Source: Bacteroidales bacterium
GTDB taxonomy: Bacteria; Bacteroidota; Bacteroidia; Bacteroidales; UBA932
DNA: 45,329 bases
NCBI GenBank assembly: GCA_024401745.1
Contig: JAKSKK010000016.1
Coordinates: forward strand, 1 to 45,329
Direction: 5' to 3'
Shown: positions 1 through 8,343 of the stretch, one piece after another
Numbering within the stretch: position 1 is the stretch's first letter
Layout of the letters: every line of letters starts with the position of its first letter
The notes under the pieces: model-generated
Database searches by the model: none
Seen by the model: the letters and a program-made list of their open reading frames with translations, nothing else
What the model was told of the DNA's origin: nothing
Program-made: the position numbers and the translations under genes

Positions 1-1
1 T

Positions 2-586
2 GATGACTGGTATTCCTGGTCTTGTGAAACACATCCTGATGTGGCTGCAAAGACGTCGATAGATACTGTTCTTTGCAAGGCATTTGAAAAACTGTATTGG
101 CCCCGGGAACAGGAATATTTCGTCCTTCCCGACAGGATTACTGTATGTTATCATACAGAACCATTTGGGTATTTGAGACAGGATGCTGATCTGTCGATAC
201 AGGATACTACTGATTTATTGCCTCCCCCACCTCCCCCTGGCACTTGGGGTTATGACATCAATAATACTCTTGACCATAAGGAATTGATTTCACCACCATA
301 CAGAATCCACAAGAAAGCCCTATACTTAACAAGAGATATTGAACAAGTGCTGTGGGACTTCATTGATAAGTATGATAAAACTGGCAATTGGAAAGCAACA
401 AGGTTGCTCGGCCGATATTTCCGGACTGGGCCAAATAGGAAGATTCGTACGGCGCCGGAAATCATTCAGATATATGTATATCCAAATGCGTATGTAGTTC
501 CTTATGCTCGTGATATTTGTGGCGCATCGCTGGTATTCTCGCTCGACTTTGAATATATAAGAGATACCAATAGCTGGGAACGATGA
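2..586 (+). CDS. Hypothetical protein, 5' end outside window
   Basis: The reading frame is open from base 2 to the TGA at 584-586, so the gene probably begins upstream. An internal GTG at 41 could serve as a start, but the codons before it read through without a stop. I do not recognise the family. Visible features are a run of six prolines followed by GTWGYD near the middle, many aromatic residues, and no obvious membrane segment. The stop overlaps an ATG of the next gene (ATGATGA at 583-589), which suggests translational coupling. The base composition looks more AT-rich than the GH95-like gene downstream, hinting at a different origin. Function unknown. Confidence 0.6.
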   Translation, partial: DDWYSWSCETHPDVAAKTSIDTVLCKAFEKLYWPREQEYFVLPDRITVCYHTEPFGYLRQDADLSIQDTTDLLPPPPPPGTWGYDINNTLDHKELISPPYRIHKKALYLTRDIEQVLWDFIDKYDKTGNWKATRLLGRYFRTGPNRKIRTAPEIIQIYVYPNAYVVPYARDICGASLVFSLDFEYIRDTNSWER

Positions 587-609
587 TGAATCAAAGTAGA
601 ATTCACGAC

Positions 610-1101
610 ATGAAAAGATCAGTTCAATTATTATTCCTGATGTGCATTGCTACATCATGCCTGTCCACCATTCAACCATATAGGAATTATTCTGAAAAAC
701 AGGTTGGTAACCTCGATGACCCGGTTCTGGTTTTTCCAACCAGTGATAGCCTTTTTGTATGCCCGGATTATGTATTGCTGCATGACATCATATATCCGGA
801 GCATTATTCTGCTCAGTTCAGGAATTTTGATTCTTTCCTTTTGGCCTGCATACGAAAGAAAGTCGATTTGAGTTTACACTTTCTTGAGTATCCGGTCAAC
901 AAGAATCTTGAGGACGAGGCTCTTGAGGATTTTGATGCATTTATCAACAGACATTGTACAAAAGGAGAGGATGGGGGATTAATCATCAGTTACGAAAATA
1001 GCGGAGATAGGCCCAATGTGATCAGAATACTGTTTGAACACAATTATCATATCATGAGAGACTGCTATTGGGGTTTTTACAGAGCTCATCTTATACAATG
1101 A
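610..1101 (+). CDS. Hypothetical small lipoprotein
   Basis: The protein starts MKRSVQLLFLMCIATSC, a short signal peptide with a plausible lipobox Cys at residue 17. I therefore prefer the ATG at 610 over the in-frame ATG at 583, which overlaps the previous stop and would add nine residues before the signal. The mature part is about 147 residues, acidic, with no domain I recognise. It is tightly linked to the upstream partial gene and ends only 6 nt before the GH95-like gene, so all three may be co-transcribed although their codon use looks different. Function unknown. Confidence 0.55.
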   Translation: MKRSVQLLFLMCIATSCLSTIQPYRNYSEKQVGNLDDPVLVFPTSDSLFVCPDYVLLHDIIYPEHYSAQFRNFDSFLLACIRKKVDLSLHFLEYPVNKNLEDEALEDFDAFINRHCTKGEDGGLIISYENSGDRPNVIRILFEHNYHIMRDCYWGFYRAHLIQ

Positions 1102-1107
1102 TACGAC

Positions 1108-3387
1108 ATGAAACATGCACTTCTCATAGCGGCCGCGGCAGTGCTCATCTGCGGCTGCGCCACACACCAGGATCCTGTTCTGAACGAGCTGGATGCCTAT
1201 AAGGCCGAATTCACCGAATGGCCCGCCCACGTTCCGACAGACATGACAGCCGATGCTCCTCTGGCCGGAAACGGAGACATCGGTCTTACCATGAAGACCG
1301 CGGAAGAGGGCATTACATTCTTCATAGGGAAGAATGACTTCTGGCGTGCACTGCAGTCATATCCGGAAGGTGGACTGGCCCTTCCGGGTGCACTGCTGCT
1401 CAGCTCCGACGTCATCTCCTCGGGAGCCTATCATGCCGAACAGCTTCCCGGCAGCGCTGAGATCAGGGCGACCTACACGCTGCCGGAGAATGAACTGTCC
1501 GTGACGGCATGGGTGGCAGCAACCGACAACAAGGTTGTGATAGAGCTGGCCTCCAGAAAAGAAATGTCGCTGGATCTTGCTTTTCTGCCTACCGAAGACG
1601 GCCCTTTGGCATCAGTCATCAGTCAGGGCACGGACGAAGGGTGCAGCTGGATGACCAGAAGTTTCTGTGACAATCCGCGTCTGCAATGGGACTCCCATGT
1701 GGCACTGGCCCTGAACCATGCCACCGGGTCATTGACCCTGAAGCCTGGCAAGAAACAGACTCTGGTATTGGCTGTATACACGAACATCGACACTCCGGAG
1801 TGGAAGGAGAAGGCGATAAGTGAGGCGCGCAGCTGCTTGGGCAAGGACATGGCCGCCCTGAAGGACGCACATCGCTCGTGGTGGTCAGCCTTCTGGAACC
1901 TGTCCCATGTCGATATCGGCGACGAATGGATGGAACGCTACTATTATCAATCCCAGTATCTGCTCGCCTGCAGCAGCCGCGCCGGCAAGTTCGCTCCGGG
2001 TTTATGGGGGCCGTTCATCTGCAGCGAAGAGACTGCCTGGGCCGGTGACTATCATCTGAACTACAATTATCAGTCTCCGTACTGGGGGTGCTTTTCAAGC
2101 AATCACATAACCCTGACAGAGAACTATGACCAGCCCCTCCTTGACTATATGGAGAAGGGCAGGGACTATGCCCGGGAACTGCTGGGCTGCCGGGGGCTCT
2201 ATTATCCCGTCGGCATCGGCCCGCTCGGGCTTTCATCTGCGGCCTGGCCGGATACTGACGAGAAGATGGATGATCAGTACGGGTACACGGACCATCTGCT
2301 GGATGGCGGTAACATGTTCTGGGGGCAGAAGTCCAATGCGTCCTTCGGCGCCGTCAACATGATGATGCGTTTCTATGCCACCTGGGATGAGGAATATGCC
2401 CGGAAGATCTATCCATACATCCTGGGCTGTGCCGAATTCTGGGAGGACTATCTTGTATTGCGCAACGGAAAGTATGAATCAGTGAACGACTGCTTCTATG
2501 AGGAGTGGCCGGAACGAGGCAGCGACAATGACGTGAACCCCACCTGCTCCCTCGGCCTCATCCGCATGGTGATGCGCGGTGCGCTGGAGATCAGCTCGAT
2601 GCTGGATGTCGACGGTGACAGGAGGAGCAGATGGCAGGACATCCTGGATAACCTGAGTGACTTCCCGACAGGCTATGCTCAAGATGGCAGGCTGAGCCTG
2701 AAGAACTCTGACCGCAAGGGTGCCGATTCGAGAAGTGAGGATTTCAAGCCCTCAGGTCTCAACCGCATCCACATGCACGGAGTGCTCATTCCTCCCATGG
2801 TTTCCGGCCCGCTCACCGATGCCAGGTACAGCGGAATAATGCTGGATGACATGAACCACTGGACCACAAGGGAGGGGAGCGACTGGGGCGGATCGATGAG
2901 CAATGGCGTCGAGACGGTCTATGCAGGTGCCGCGCGGCTTGGCTTCAGTCCCGAGAAGATCCTTCAGTATCTGAGAGAACGCATCGAGATGGGCAGCTAT
3001 CCCAACTGCTACATAGTGGCGGCGGGCGGCGGCATCGAGACTTTGGCCGCAGTGCCGTTCACCATCAATGAAATGCTGATGCAGAGCTTCGAAGGAACAT
3101 TGCGTCTGTTCCCGTGCTGGGTACGTTCGCAGGACGCATCGTTCAGGCACTTGCGTGCCAACGGCGCGTTCCTGGTGTCCGCTTCCATAAAAGAAGGGAC
3201 GATCGGGGACGTGGAACTGCTGAGCGAACAGGGACGGCCCTGCAGGATGGAGAACCCTTGGCCCGGCCAGACTGTCCTTGTCCGTCATTCTGACGGCAGC
3301 ACGGAAGAACTGCAAGGAGACTTCGTGGAGTTCCCTACGCAGAAGAACGAGAAACTATGGATAGAACTGCTTTCTACAAGGATCTGA
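1108..3387 (+). CDS. GH95-like (alpha/alpha)6-barrel glycoside hydrolase lipoprotein
   Basis: A 759-residue lipoprotein with signal peptide and lipobox LICGC (Cys at residue 17). The N-terminal beta-rich domain carries GNGDIGLTM and FFIGKNDFW. The toroid domain has WAGDYHLNYNYQ at about residues 311-322, which resembles the GH95 segment that holds two active-site asparagines (N-x-N, here N318 and N320). GH95 enzymes release alpha-L-fucose or alpha-L-galactose by inversion. This protein is divergent, so the fold is better supported than the substrate; a GH65- or GH15-related family is possible. The lipid anchor implies action at the cell surface or in the periplasm. A GH29 fucosidase downstream makes a fucosylated substrate plausible. 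No TAnnTTTG box was found directly upstream. Confidence 0.7.
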   Translation: MKHALLIAAAAVLICGCATHQDPVLNELDAYKAEFTEWPAHVPTDMTADAPLAGNGDIGLTMKTAEEGITFFIGKNDFWRALQSYPEGGLALPGALLLSSDVISSGAYHAEQLPGSAEIRATYTLPENELSVTAWVAATDNKVVIELASRKEMSLDLAFLPTEDGPLASVISQGTDEGCSWMTRSFCDNPRLQWDSHVALALNHATGSLTLKPGKKQTLVLAVYTNIDTPEWKEKAISEARSCLGKDMAALKDAHRSWWSAFWNLSHVDIGDEWMERYYYQSQYLLACSSRAGKFAPGLWGPFICSEETAWAGDYHLNYNYQSPYWGCFSSNHITLTENYDQPLLDYMEKGRDYARELLGCRGLYYPVGIGPLGLSSAAWPDTDEKMDDQYGYTDHLLDGGNMFWGQKSNASFGAVNMMMRFYATWDEEYARKIYPYILGCAEFWEDYLVLRNGKYESVNDCFYEEWPERGSDNDVNPTCSLGLIRMVMRGALEISSMLDVDGDRRSRWQDILDNLSDFPTGYAQDGRLSLKNSDRKGADSRSEDFKPSGLNRIHMHGVLIPPMVSGPLTDARYSGIMLDDMNHWTTREGSDWGGSMSNGVETVYAGAARLGFSPEKILQYLRERIEMGSYPNCYIVAAGGGIETLAAVPFTINEMLMQSFEGTLRLFPCWVRSQDASFRHLRANGAFLVSASIKEGTIGDVELLSEQGRPCRMENPWPGQTVLVRHSDGSTEELQGDFVEFPTQKNEKLWIELLSTRI

Positions 3388-3420
3388 AGACCCAGCGTGC
3401 GCTGCCAGTGAAATGATCTG

Positions 3421-3617
3421 TTATAATCTGGTTGTGACAAGGCTGCCGTTGTAGTGGACAGTGATGTCGGTACTTTCATTGTCGAGTCCGCAGGCAGAGC
3501 CACCAGCCGTCGATGCCGTAGGGGCCAGAAGTTCTTCTCCACGAAGCTCAAGTACAGGTCGCGGGCGGCCTTGCTGTAGGCATCGTAGACTATCAGCGAC
3601 GAGTCAGGATGCGCGAT
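3421..3617 (-). pseudogene. Remnant of GH31 glycosidase (middle and C-terminal scraps)
   Basis: On the minus strand, one frame reads VYDAYSKAARDLYLSF then VEKNFWP. After a one-base shift in a C run near 3518 it continues YGIDGWW. This is the GH31 stretch just before the catalytic nucleophile (usual pattern ARxLYW...YGIDGWW.D). The expected Asp is missing and the frame runs into other sequence. A second frame gives DNESTDITVHYNG and then TTRL before TAA at 3421-3423, which looks like a glycosidase C-terminus. The scraps lie on the same strand as the N-terminal GH31 pseudogene at 9656-10517 and in the right order for one gene split by the intervening island. The GH31 match is by eye. Confidence 0.55.
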
Positions 3618-3624
3618 TCTAGTA

Positions 3625-6303
3625 TCAGTCCATGGCGTCCAGTAGGACGAAGCCGGCCCAGTACCGTGGGTTCTGGAACTTGCGGGTCTTTACCGTCCTG
3701 ACTTCAGATGGTCCGGCGAGGTTTTCAGAATTGTTGTTCAGCCTGTCGATCAGCAGTCCGCCTTCGCCGTTGTCCCGGTCGTCCACCTCCACCTCGCATT
3801 CGTATTCCCTGACTGCCTTCTGTGCCTCGTGGAGGGAACGCTGAAGATCCATGCCCTTTGACAGGTAATTGTCATAGAACTCCCTCATCAGCATGGATGT
3901 CGCTTCATCATCCACCTTCCAGAGGCTCATCATAAGTGCGTTCACTCCGGCTTTCTTGAAGCCGCGCTGAAGGCCGAACACGCCCTCGCCGCTCACTTCT
4001 CCAAGACCTGTCTGGCAGGCAGACAGAACCACGAGGTCCGTTCCCCTGAGGTCCATTCCGGCAATCTCCCTTGCAGTAAGGATGCCGTCATTCACACCGT
4101 CCACCTTCCTATATCCCTGCTTAAGTGCATTGTTGGCACCGGAGAACAGCAGCCCGGAACGGGACAGGGACTTGTCTTCCTTTATTCTGTTCTCGTTGCC
4201 GGACTCCATGAGCTCCAGCCTTCCGATCATGCGGCCGATCTTTTCAGCATCATCGCCCGTCCAGTAAAAGCCGTGGGTTGCCACATGTATGATCTTCTTC
4301 CGCTGGCCGGACAGGGCCTTGAAGGAAGTTTCGGTGCCGTCTTCGCCGGTGGTTAGGGTCTCCTCATAGCCCGCCTTGTCCATCGTGTCCGCGATGCCGC
4401 CAGCTTCTGCAAGCGTGGCAGGTAGATCGGCTGCACCGAGCCCGTCCTTCAATCCCCTGAGGTCGAGGGAATCGACGCAGAAGAAGATGTCGTCATCCGC
4501 CGAGCGGGACGAATACTTCCTGCTGTCGGCGACCAGCGTCTCCATAGGTGTGCCGTATTGCAGGCCTCCGTATATCGATGCGGTCTTGGCATCGCCCTTT
4601 CCCTTTATCGTGGCGAGCTGCCGGGTAGATGAAAGACGATATATGTTCTTCTGCTCGGACAGAGGGCCGTTCCCGTTGTCGGCATATTCTATTGCTGTCT
4701 GGTACAGGACTCCCGAAGCACCGAAATAGATGTTTCCGCAAGTTCCGATCTCCTTTTCCAGGGGTTTCCAGACCAGGTCGTACAGTTTCGGATTGCCGTA
4801 TATAGTATTGATGCCCGCCGTCTTTGACAAAGCCTTGAAGTCCTTGAGATCGAACAGCTCAACAAAGTGAGGGGCGTCGTAACCTTTCCTTAACGTCAAG
4901 GCGCAGTATTTGGTGACATCCTTTGCCATGGGAACGGTCAGGAACTCAATGGCGATGTCATCGTCGGTGAGCTTGGATTGTACGTCCGTCCATCTGATGC
5001 GGAGGTTCCTGGTGTAATCGCCGAACACCTTGCTCCTCCGTATCAACTCCATCTCAAGCGAGTCACAGGCCGCAGAGAGGGAATCGATCTGACGCTCGGC
5101 CACGGGCTTCTCGTATTCCTTGCCCAGCTGCTGTTTGTTCAGGCAGAGCCGGTCATACATAGTCAGGACATCCACGTCGCCGCTTTCAAGTATCAGAGCC
5201 CGCATCTGGGTCTCGGCGTTCAGGAGCAGACCCTTGCTGAATATCACACCGTCATATGCTGTCTGAAGGAAAGACGGGTATGACTGCAAAATTGCGGTCA
5301 GGGCAGGAAGCTGATATTGGAAGTATGGTGAGTACATGTCCCAATACTTGATTCGTGACCTGTGGGTGAGATATCCGAAATCGTTCAGGATATTTGCAGT
5401 CAGCAGGGAATAGAATTTATTGAAGATATTGGATGCCGACTCATAATCGTTCAGATTGAGATCACATATTCCTATGCCTCTGAGCGGTGCCACACAATCC
5501 GGATGGCGCTCGCCGAGGTAGGCTTTCCGGATTTCCAGGGATTTTTCATACAGTTCCAGGGCATTCCTGTAATCACCCAGACGTGAATGGCAGTAACCGA
5601 TGTTGTTTATGGTAGTGGCATAGTCCGGGTGGTTCTCGCCACCGAGCGCTTTCAGAATCGCGGAAGACTGCCGGTAATATTCGATGGCCTTCCCGAAATC
5701 ACCCAGGCGCGAGTGGCAGTAGCCGATGTTGTTTATAGAGATGGCATAATCCGGATGGTTCTCACCGAATGCCGATCTGAGAATGTCAGAAGACTGCTGG
5801 AAAGCCTCCAGCGCCTTGCCGAAGTCGCCCAGTTCGGAATAGCAGCCGCCTATATTGTTCAGGGAAGCGGCATAATCAGGATGGTCCCCTCCGAGGGCCA
5901 ATCTGCGGATCTCGGCGGCCTGCCGGTGATATTCCAGCGCCTTGCCAAAGTCGCCCAGTTCGGAATAGCAGCCGCCTATATTGTTCAAGGAGGTGGCATA
6001 ATCAGGATGTCCCTCACCAAGGGCAGACCTGCGGATTTCGGCGGCCTGCCGGTGGTATTCCAAAGCTTTGTTATAATCACCAAGGATCGAATGGCAATAA
6101 CCTATGTCATTCAGGGTCGTGGCGTATTCCGGGCTATCCTCTCCAAGGAGGAAGCTCTGCGCTTCAGCGATGCTCTCGAAGTTTCCCAGTGCCTTTTCAA
6201 CAGATGAAAGCGGGTTGTCCTGCATAGTATCCGCAGATTGCTGTGCGGACACGCGAGCCGCAAACAACAGGGACACAAATAGCAATACACAATTCCGCAA
6301 CAT
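3625..6303 (-). CDS. Exported TPR-CHAT protein (caspase-like protease fold)
   Basis: An 892-residue protein. I chose the ATG at 6303 because it is followed by a clean signal peptide ending near VSAQQ; an upstream in-frame start at 6369 would add 22 residues and bury it. Residues about 60-275 hold six TPR units of 42 residues (pattern HPDYAxSLNNIGxCYSxLGDF), as in kinesin-light-chain-type TPRs. A helical linker follows. The C-terminal CHAT domain has HVATHGF (His about 677) and VLSACQTG (Cys about 763), the expected His-Cys dyad, then the SLWKVDD segment typical of the family. CHAT domains are peptidases of the caspase/separase clan. Most well-known members act in the cytosol, so export here is unusual. 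The neighbours in the island are candidate partners. Confidence 0.85.
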   Translation of the reverse strand: MLRNCVLLFVSLLFAARVSAQQSADTMQDNPLSSVEKALGNFESIAEAQSFLLGEDSPEYATTLNDIGYCHSILGDYNKALEYHRQAAEIRRSALGEGHPDYATSLNNIGGCYSELGDFGKALEYHRQAAEIRRLALGGDHPDYAASLNNIGGCYSELGDFGKALEAFQQSSDILRSAFGENHPDYAISINNIGYCHSRLGDFGKAIEYYRQSSAILKALGGENHPDYATTINNIGYCHSRLGDYRNALELYEKSLEIRKAYLGERHPDCVAPLRGIGICDLNLNDYESASNIFNKFYSLLTANILNDFGYLTHRSRIKYWDMYSPYFQYQLPALTAILQSYPSFLQTAYDGVIFSKGLLLNAETQMRALILESGDVDVLTMYDRLCLNKQQLGKEYEKPVAERQIDSLSAACDSLEMELIRRSKVFGDYTRNLRIRWTDVQSKLTDDDIAIEFLTVPMAKDVTKYCALTLRKGYDAPHFVELFDLKDFKALSKTAGINTIYGNPKLYDLVWKPLEKEIGTCGNIYFGASGVLYQTAIEYADNGNGPLSEQKNIYRLSSTRQLATIKGKGDAKTASIYGGLQYGTPMETLVADSRKYSSRSADDDIFFCVDSLDLRGLKDGLGAADLPATLAEAGGIADTMDKAGYEETLTTGEDGTETSFKALSGQRKKIIHVATHGFYWTGDDAEKIGRMIGRLELMESGNENRIKEDKSLSRSGLLFSGANNALKQGYRKVDGVNDGILTAREIAGMDLRGTDLVVLSACQTGLGEVSGEGVFGLQRGFKKAGVNALMMSLWKVDDEATSMLMREFYDNYLSKGMDLQRSLHEAQKAVREYECEVEVDDRDNGEGGLLIDRLNNNSENLAGPSEVRTVKTRKFQNPRYWAGFVLLDAMD
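5500..6126 (-). repeat. Tandem 126-bp TPR-coding repeats
   Basis: Repeats of 42 codons inside the TPR-CHAT gene. Neighbouring units stay very similar at the DNA level, especially around 5840-6095, where long stretches encoding the EYHRQAAEIRR segment recur with few changes. This suggests recent duplication or gene conversion, so repeat number may vary between strains. Confidence 0.75.
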
Positions 6304-6337
6304 ATGGTCAGGCCGTTCTTTTTTTAGAAAACACGGA

Positions 6338-6386
6338 CAAATATACGATAAATGTGTGTAATTAATCATCTTTCGTAATATCTTTG
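6338..6386. promoter_or_regulatory. Divergent promoters for the CHAT gene and the membrane protein
   Basis: The 111-bp gap 6304-6414 holds two Bacteroidetes-type -7 boxes (TAnnTTTG). TATATTTG lies on the minus strand at 6345-6338, 34 nt before the CHAT gene start. TATCTTTG lies on the plus strand at 6379-6386, 28 nt before the ATG at 6415. No clear -33 TTTG is seen for either. Confidence 0.6.
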
Positions 6387-6414
6387 CAGTTCAAATCAGC
6401 AAAAAAGGAAGACC

Positions 6415-7200
6415 ATGTATATTAAAAAGATAAATTTCGTAATCTACCTGATACTTGCAGCCGTCGTGGGCTTCGGATTATGCTTCCTGCTAAGGGGCCT
6501 TGTGGCCGAGGACGGCTTCCTGAGCGGTGATGTCTCCAAAGCGGACAAGTCCCGTATGGAGAGCCTGAGTCCCGCTATGAGCGTCTTTCATGACAAGGTC
6601 GTGAAAGACACCACCGAATTCAACAAGGCCGTGGAATCCCTTACCATGCTCACTTCGCTTATGGGGGAATTCGACGAACTTGTTTCCATCACTGCCGCTG
6701 CATCCGAAGGAAAAGACGAACTGGCGTCTTCAGTAGGGCAGATGCTGAAGATAAAGCAGATTGCCTGCAACGCAATGGACAATGGGGCCATGGCCCTGGA
6801 ATCCCTCAATGCGATAGCTGAAGGAAAGAAGTCTTCAATCAACTATGAGCTGGCTTCACAGAATCTCTCCCTTGCATTCCTTATGGTAGACCGTCAGGTC
6901 GGCGTCGGCAAGCAGTATGTCAACGACGTGGACTTGTTCTTGCGTGGAAAGGATGTAGATGAATACCATGATCTGGCATATGCCCGGGATCTGTGGGTCG
7001 GATATTGTGCCAGGGAGGCCGCAATGAATAATGATGGAAAGGAGATTGACTATTGGAGCAGCAAGGGGAATATTCTCCCGGCATCCATTACGAATGGCAG
7101 GCCCCTGCAATACCTGTGCATGGCGTCGGAACTGTCTTCATCGATGGATGTCAACCAGATCATGCAGAATGTGCTGCCTGGGGTCAGTCTTGTGAACTGA
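6415..7200 (+). CDS. Membrane-anchored helical protein of unknown function
   Basis: A 261-residue protein with one N-terminal hydrophobic segment at about residues 8-28. It lacks a signal cleavage motif, so it is probably an anchor with the rest outside the cytoplasm. The remainder looks mostly alpha-helical, rich in Ala, Ser, Glu and Met, with no catalytic motif I recognise. It is divergent from the TPR-CHAT gene and convergent with the secreted protein at 7205-8302, with 4 bp between the two stop codons. Within the island it is one candidate substrate or partner of the CHAT protein; that is inference from position alone. AGGAAG lies 6-11 nt before the ATG and could act as a weak ribosome site. 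Confidence 0.65.
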   Translation: MYIKKINFVIYLILAAVVGFGLCFLLRGLVAEDGFLSGDVSKADKSRMESLSPAMSVFHDKVVKDTTEFNKAVESLTMLTSLMGEFDELVSITAAASEGKDELASSVGQMLKIKQIACNAMDNGAMALESLNAIAEGKKSSINYELASQNLSLAFLMVDRQVGVGKQYVNDVDLFLRGKDVDEYHDLAYARDLWVGYCAREAAMNNDGKEIDYWSSKGNILPASITNGRPLQYLCMASELSSSMDVNQIMQNVLPGVSLVN

Positions 7201-7204
7201 TCCG

Positions 7205-8302
7205 TTACTTCTTGATAGCGTCGGTCAGGACGTCGGCGGGAGCCTTCAGTGTGGTAATCACCCAGGATTTCCCGATTTCGTCCCATTTCTGTGAAGTCAC
7301 CATCTTCCAGCCGCCCTTCCAGATAGTCTCTTTAGGCTGCATTCTCTTGCGCAGCTTATAATCCTTCTTCCAGTTTTCCCGATACTCCTTACTGATCCCG
7401 CATTTCTCGACAATCACCATGGACAGTTTGTATTCTCCTGTTCCCCAGGTGTGCCTCATCCTGTTATCATTGTCCCTGATGCTCATATAGGAACGGGGTA
7501 CTATGAAACTTTCTCCGAGAATATCGTACTTGGGTTCCTCTTCCTCCACTCGGATATACCTGAACATGCCATCGCTAGCCAGATCGTCCTTTGAAATGGG
7601 GATGTTCAGTGAGAAAGATCCTAGGACCTGATCCTTGTTCATCTGGGGAAGCTGGTCCATCCATGACGAAGAAAGAGTGAAGGCGATATTCAAAGTAAAG
7701 CTGCCTCTCTGCTCGAACGAGAACGGAATGTCGAGGTTCGTGTTGGGAAGATTGCACTTGAAAGGATTGATGACAAGCGTGTCAAGCACAAGCTCGAACT
7801 TGGAGTGATTGACAATGCGGTAGATTTTGTCCTTGTTGATGTGGCATGACATGAAGAAGGAAGTATCCTTGTCATGCATTTTCAGACATCCTATGCCGTT
7901 GAACCTCATGCCCTTCGGGTCCATAGGGCCATCGAAGGAGATGCTGTCGTAAAAATCATTCAGCTCTGCAATCGTATTGATCTGGGCCGTATATTCATTC
8001 TCCTTCTTTATGGTTTCTTCCCAGTTCTCCCTGTGCTCGGCATTCTTTGTGACCAACTGGCCGATCAAATTGACGCTGAAGTCCATGGCCGAAGATATAT
8101 AGCCCGTGCCTATCCCCAATAAGGCGTTGGCCCCGGCGGCAAACATATCCGCCCCGAGACCCCTGCTCTGGTTCTCGTCAACTACCGATTGAATTTCATC
8201 GGCGAGTTCGTCACTTGTGTAGATAGTTGTCTGATATGATTCAACCTGACCGAAAGCGGCGGTTGAAGCCAATATGAAAAACAAGGAAAAAAACTTTTTC
8301 AT
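7205..8302 (-). CDS. Secreted protein with glycine-rich hydrophobic stretch, unknown
   Basis: A 365-residue protein. The ATG at 8302 begins MKKFFSLFFILAS with a signal peptide ending near AFGQ; the longer frame back to 8362 would run into the divergent promoter and is rejected. After the signal, residues about 48-75 form a glycine- and alanine-rich hydrophobic stretch (GANALLGIGTGYISSA) that could insert into a membrane or form an amphipathic helix. The rest looks beta-rich, with Lys/Glu-rich ends. I do not recognise the family. It is convergent with the gene at 6415-7200 and divergent from the PrsW-like gene, 41 bp away. A role as effector or substrate of the neighbouring proteases is speculation. 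Confidence 0.6.
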   Translation of the reverse strand: MKKFFSLFFILASTAAFGQVESYQTTIYTSDELADEIQSVVDENQSRGLGADMFAAGANALLGIGTGYISSAMDFSVNLIGQLVTKNAEHRENWEETIKKENEYTAQINTIAELNDFYDSISFDGPMDPKGMRFNGIGCLKMHDKDTSFFMSCHINKDKIYRIVNHSKFELVLDTLVINPFKCNLPNTNLDIPFSFEQRGSFTLNIAFTLSSSWMDQLPQMNKDQVLGSFSLNIPISKDDLASDGMFRYIRVEEEEPKYDILGESFIVPRSYMSIRDNDNRMRHTWGTGEYKLSMVIVEKCGISKEYRENWKKDYKLRKRMQPKETIWKGGWKMVTSQKWDEIGKSWVITTLKAPADVLTDAIKK

Positions 8303-8318
8303 ATTCTTTAATTTCCCG

Positions 8319-8337
8319 CAAAGATACAGTATTTTTG
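8319..8337. promoter_or_regulatory. Back-to-back divergent -7 boxes
   Basis: In the 41-bp gap 8303-8343, TATCTTTG lies on the minus strand (8326-8319) and TATTTTTG on the plus strand (8330-8337), only 3 bp apart. The plus box ends 6 nt before the ATG at 8344; the minus box ends 16 nt before the ATG at 8302. The two polymerase footprints must overlap, so only one promoter can be occupied at a time. Confidence 0.6.
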
Positions 8338-8343
8338 CGTAAT

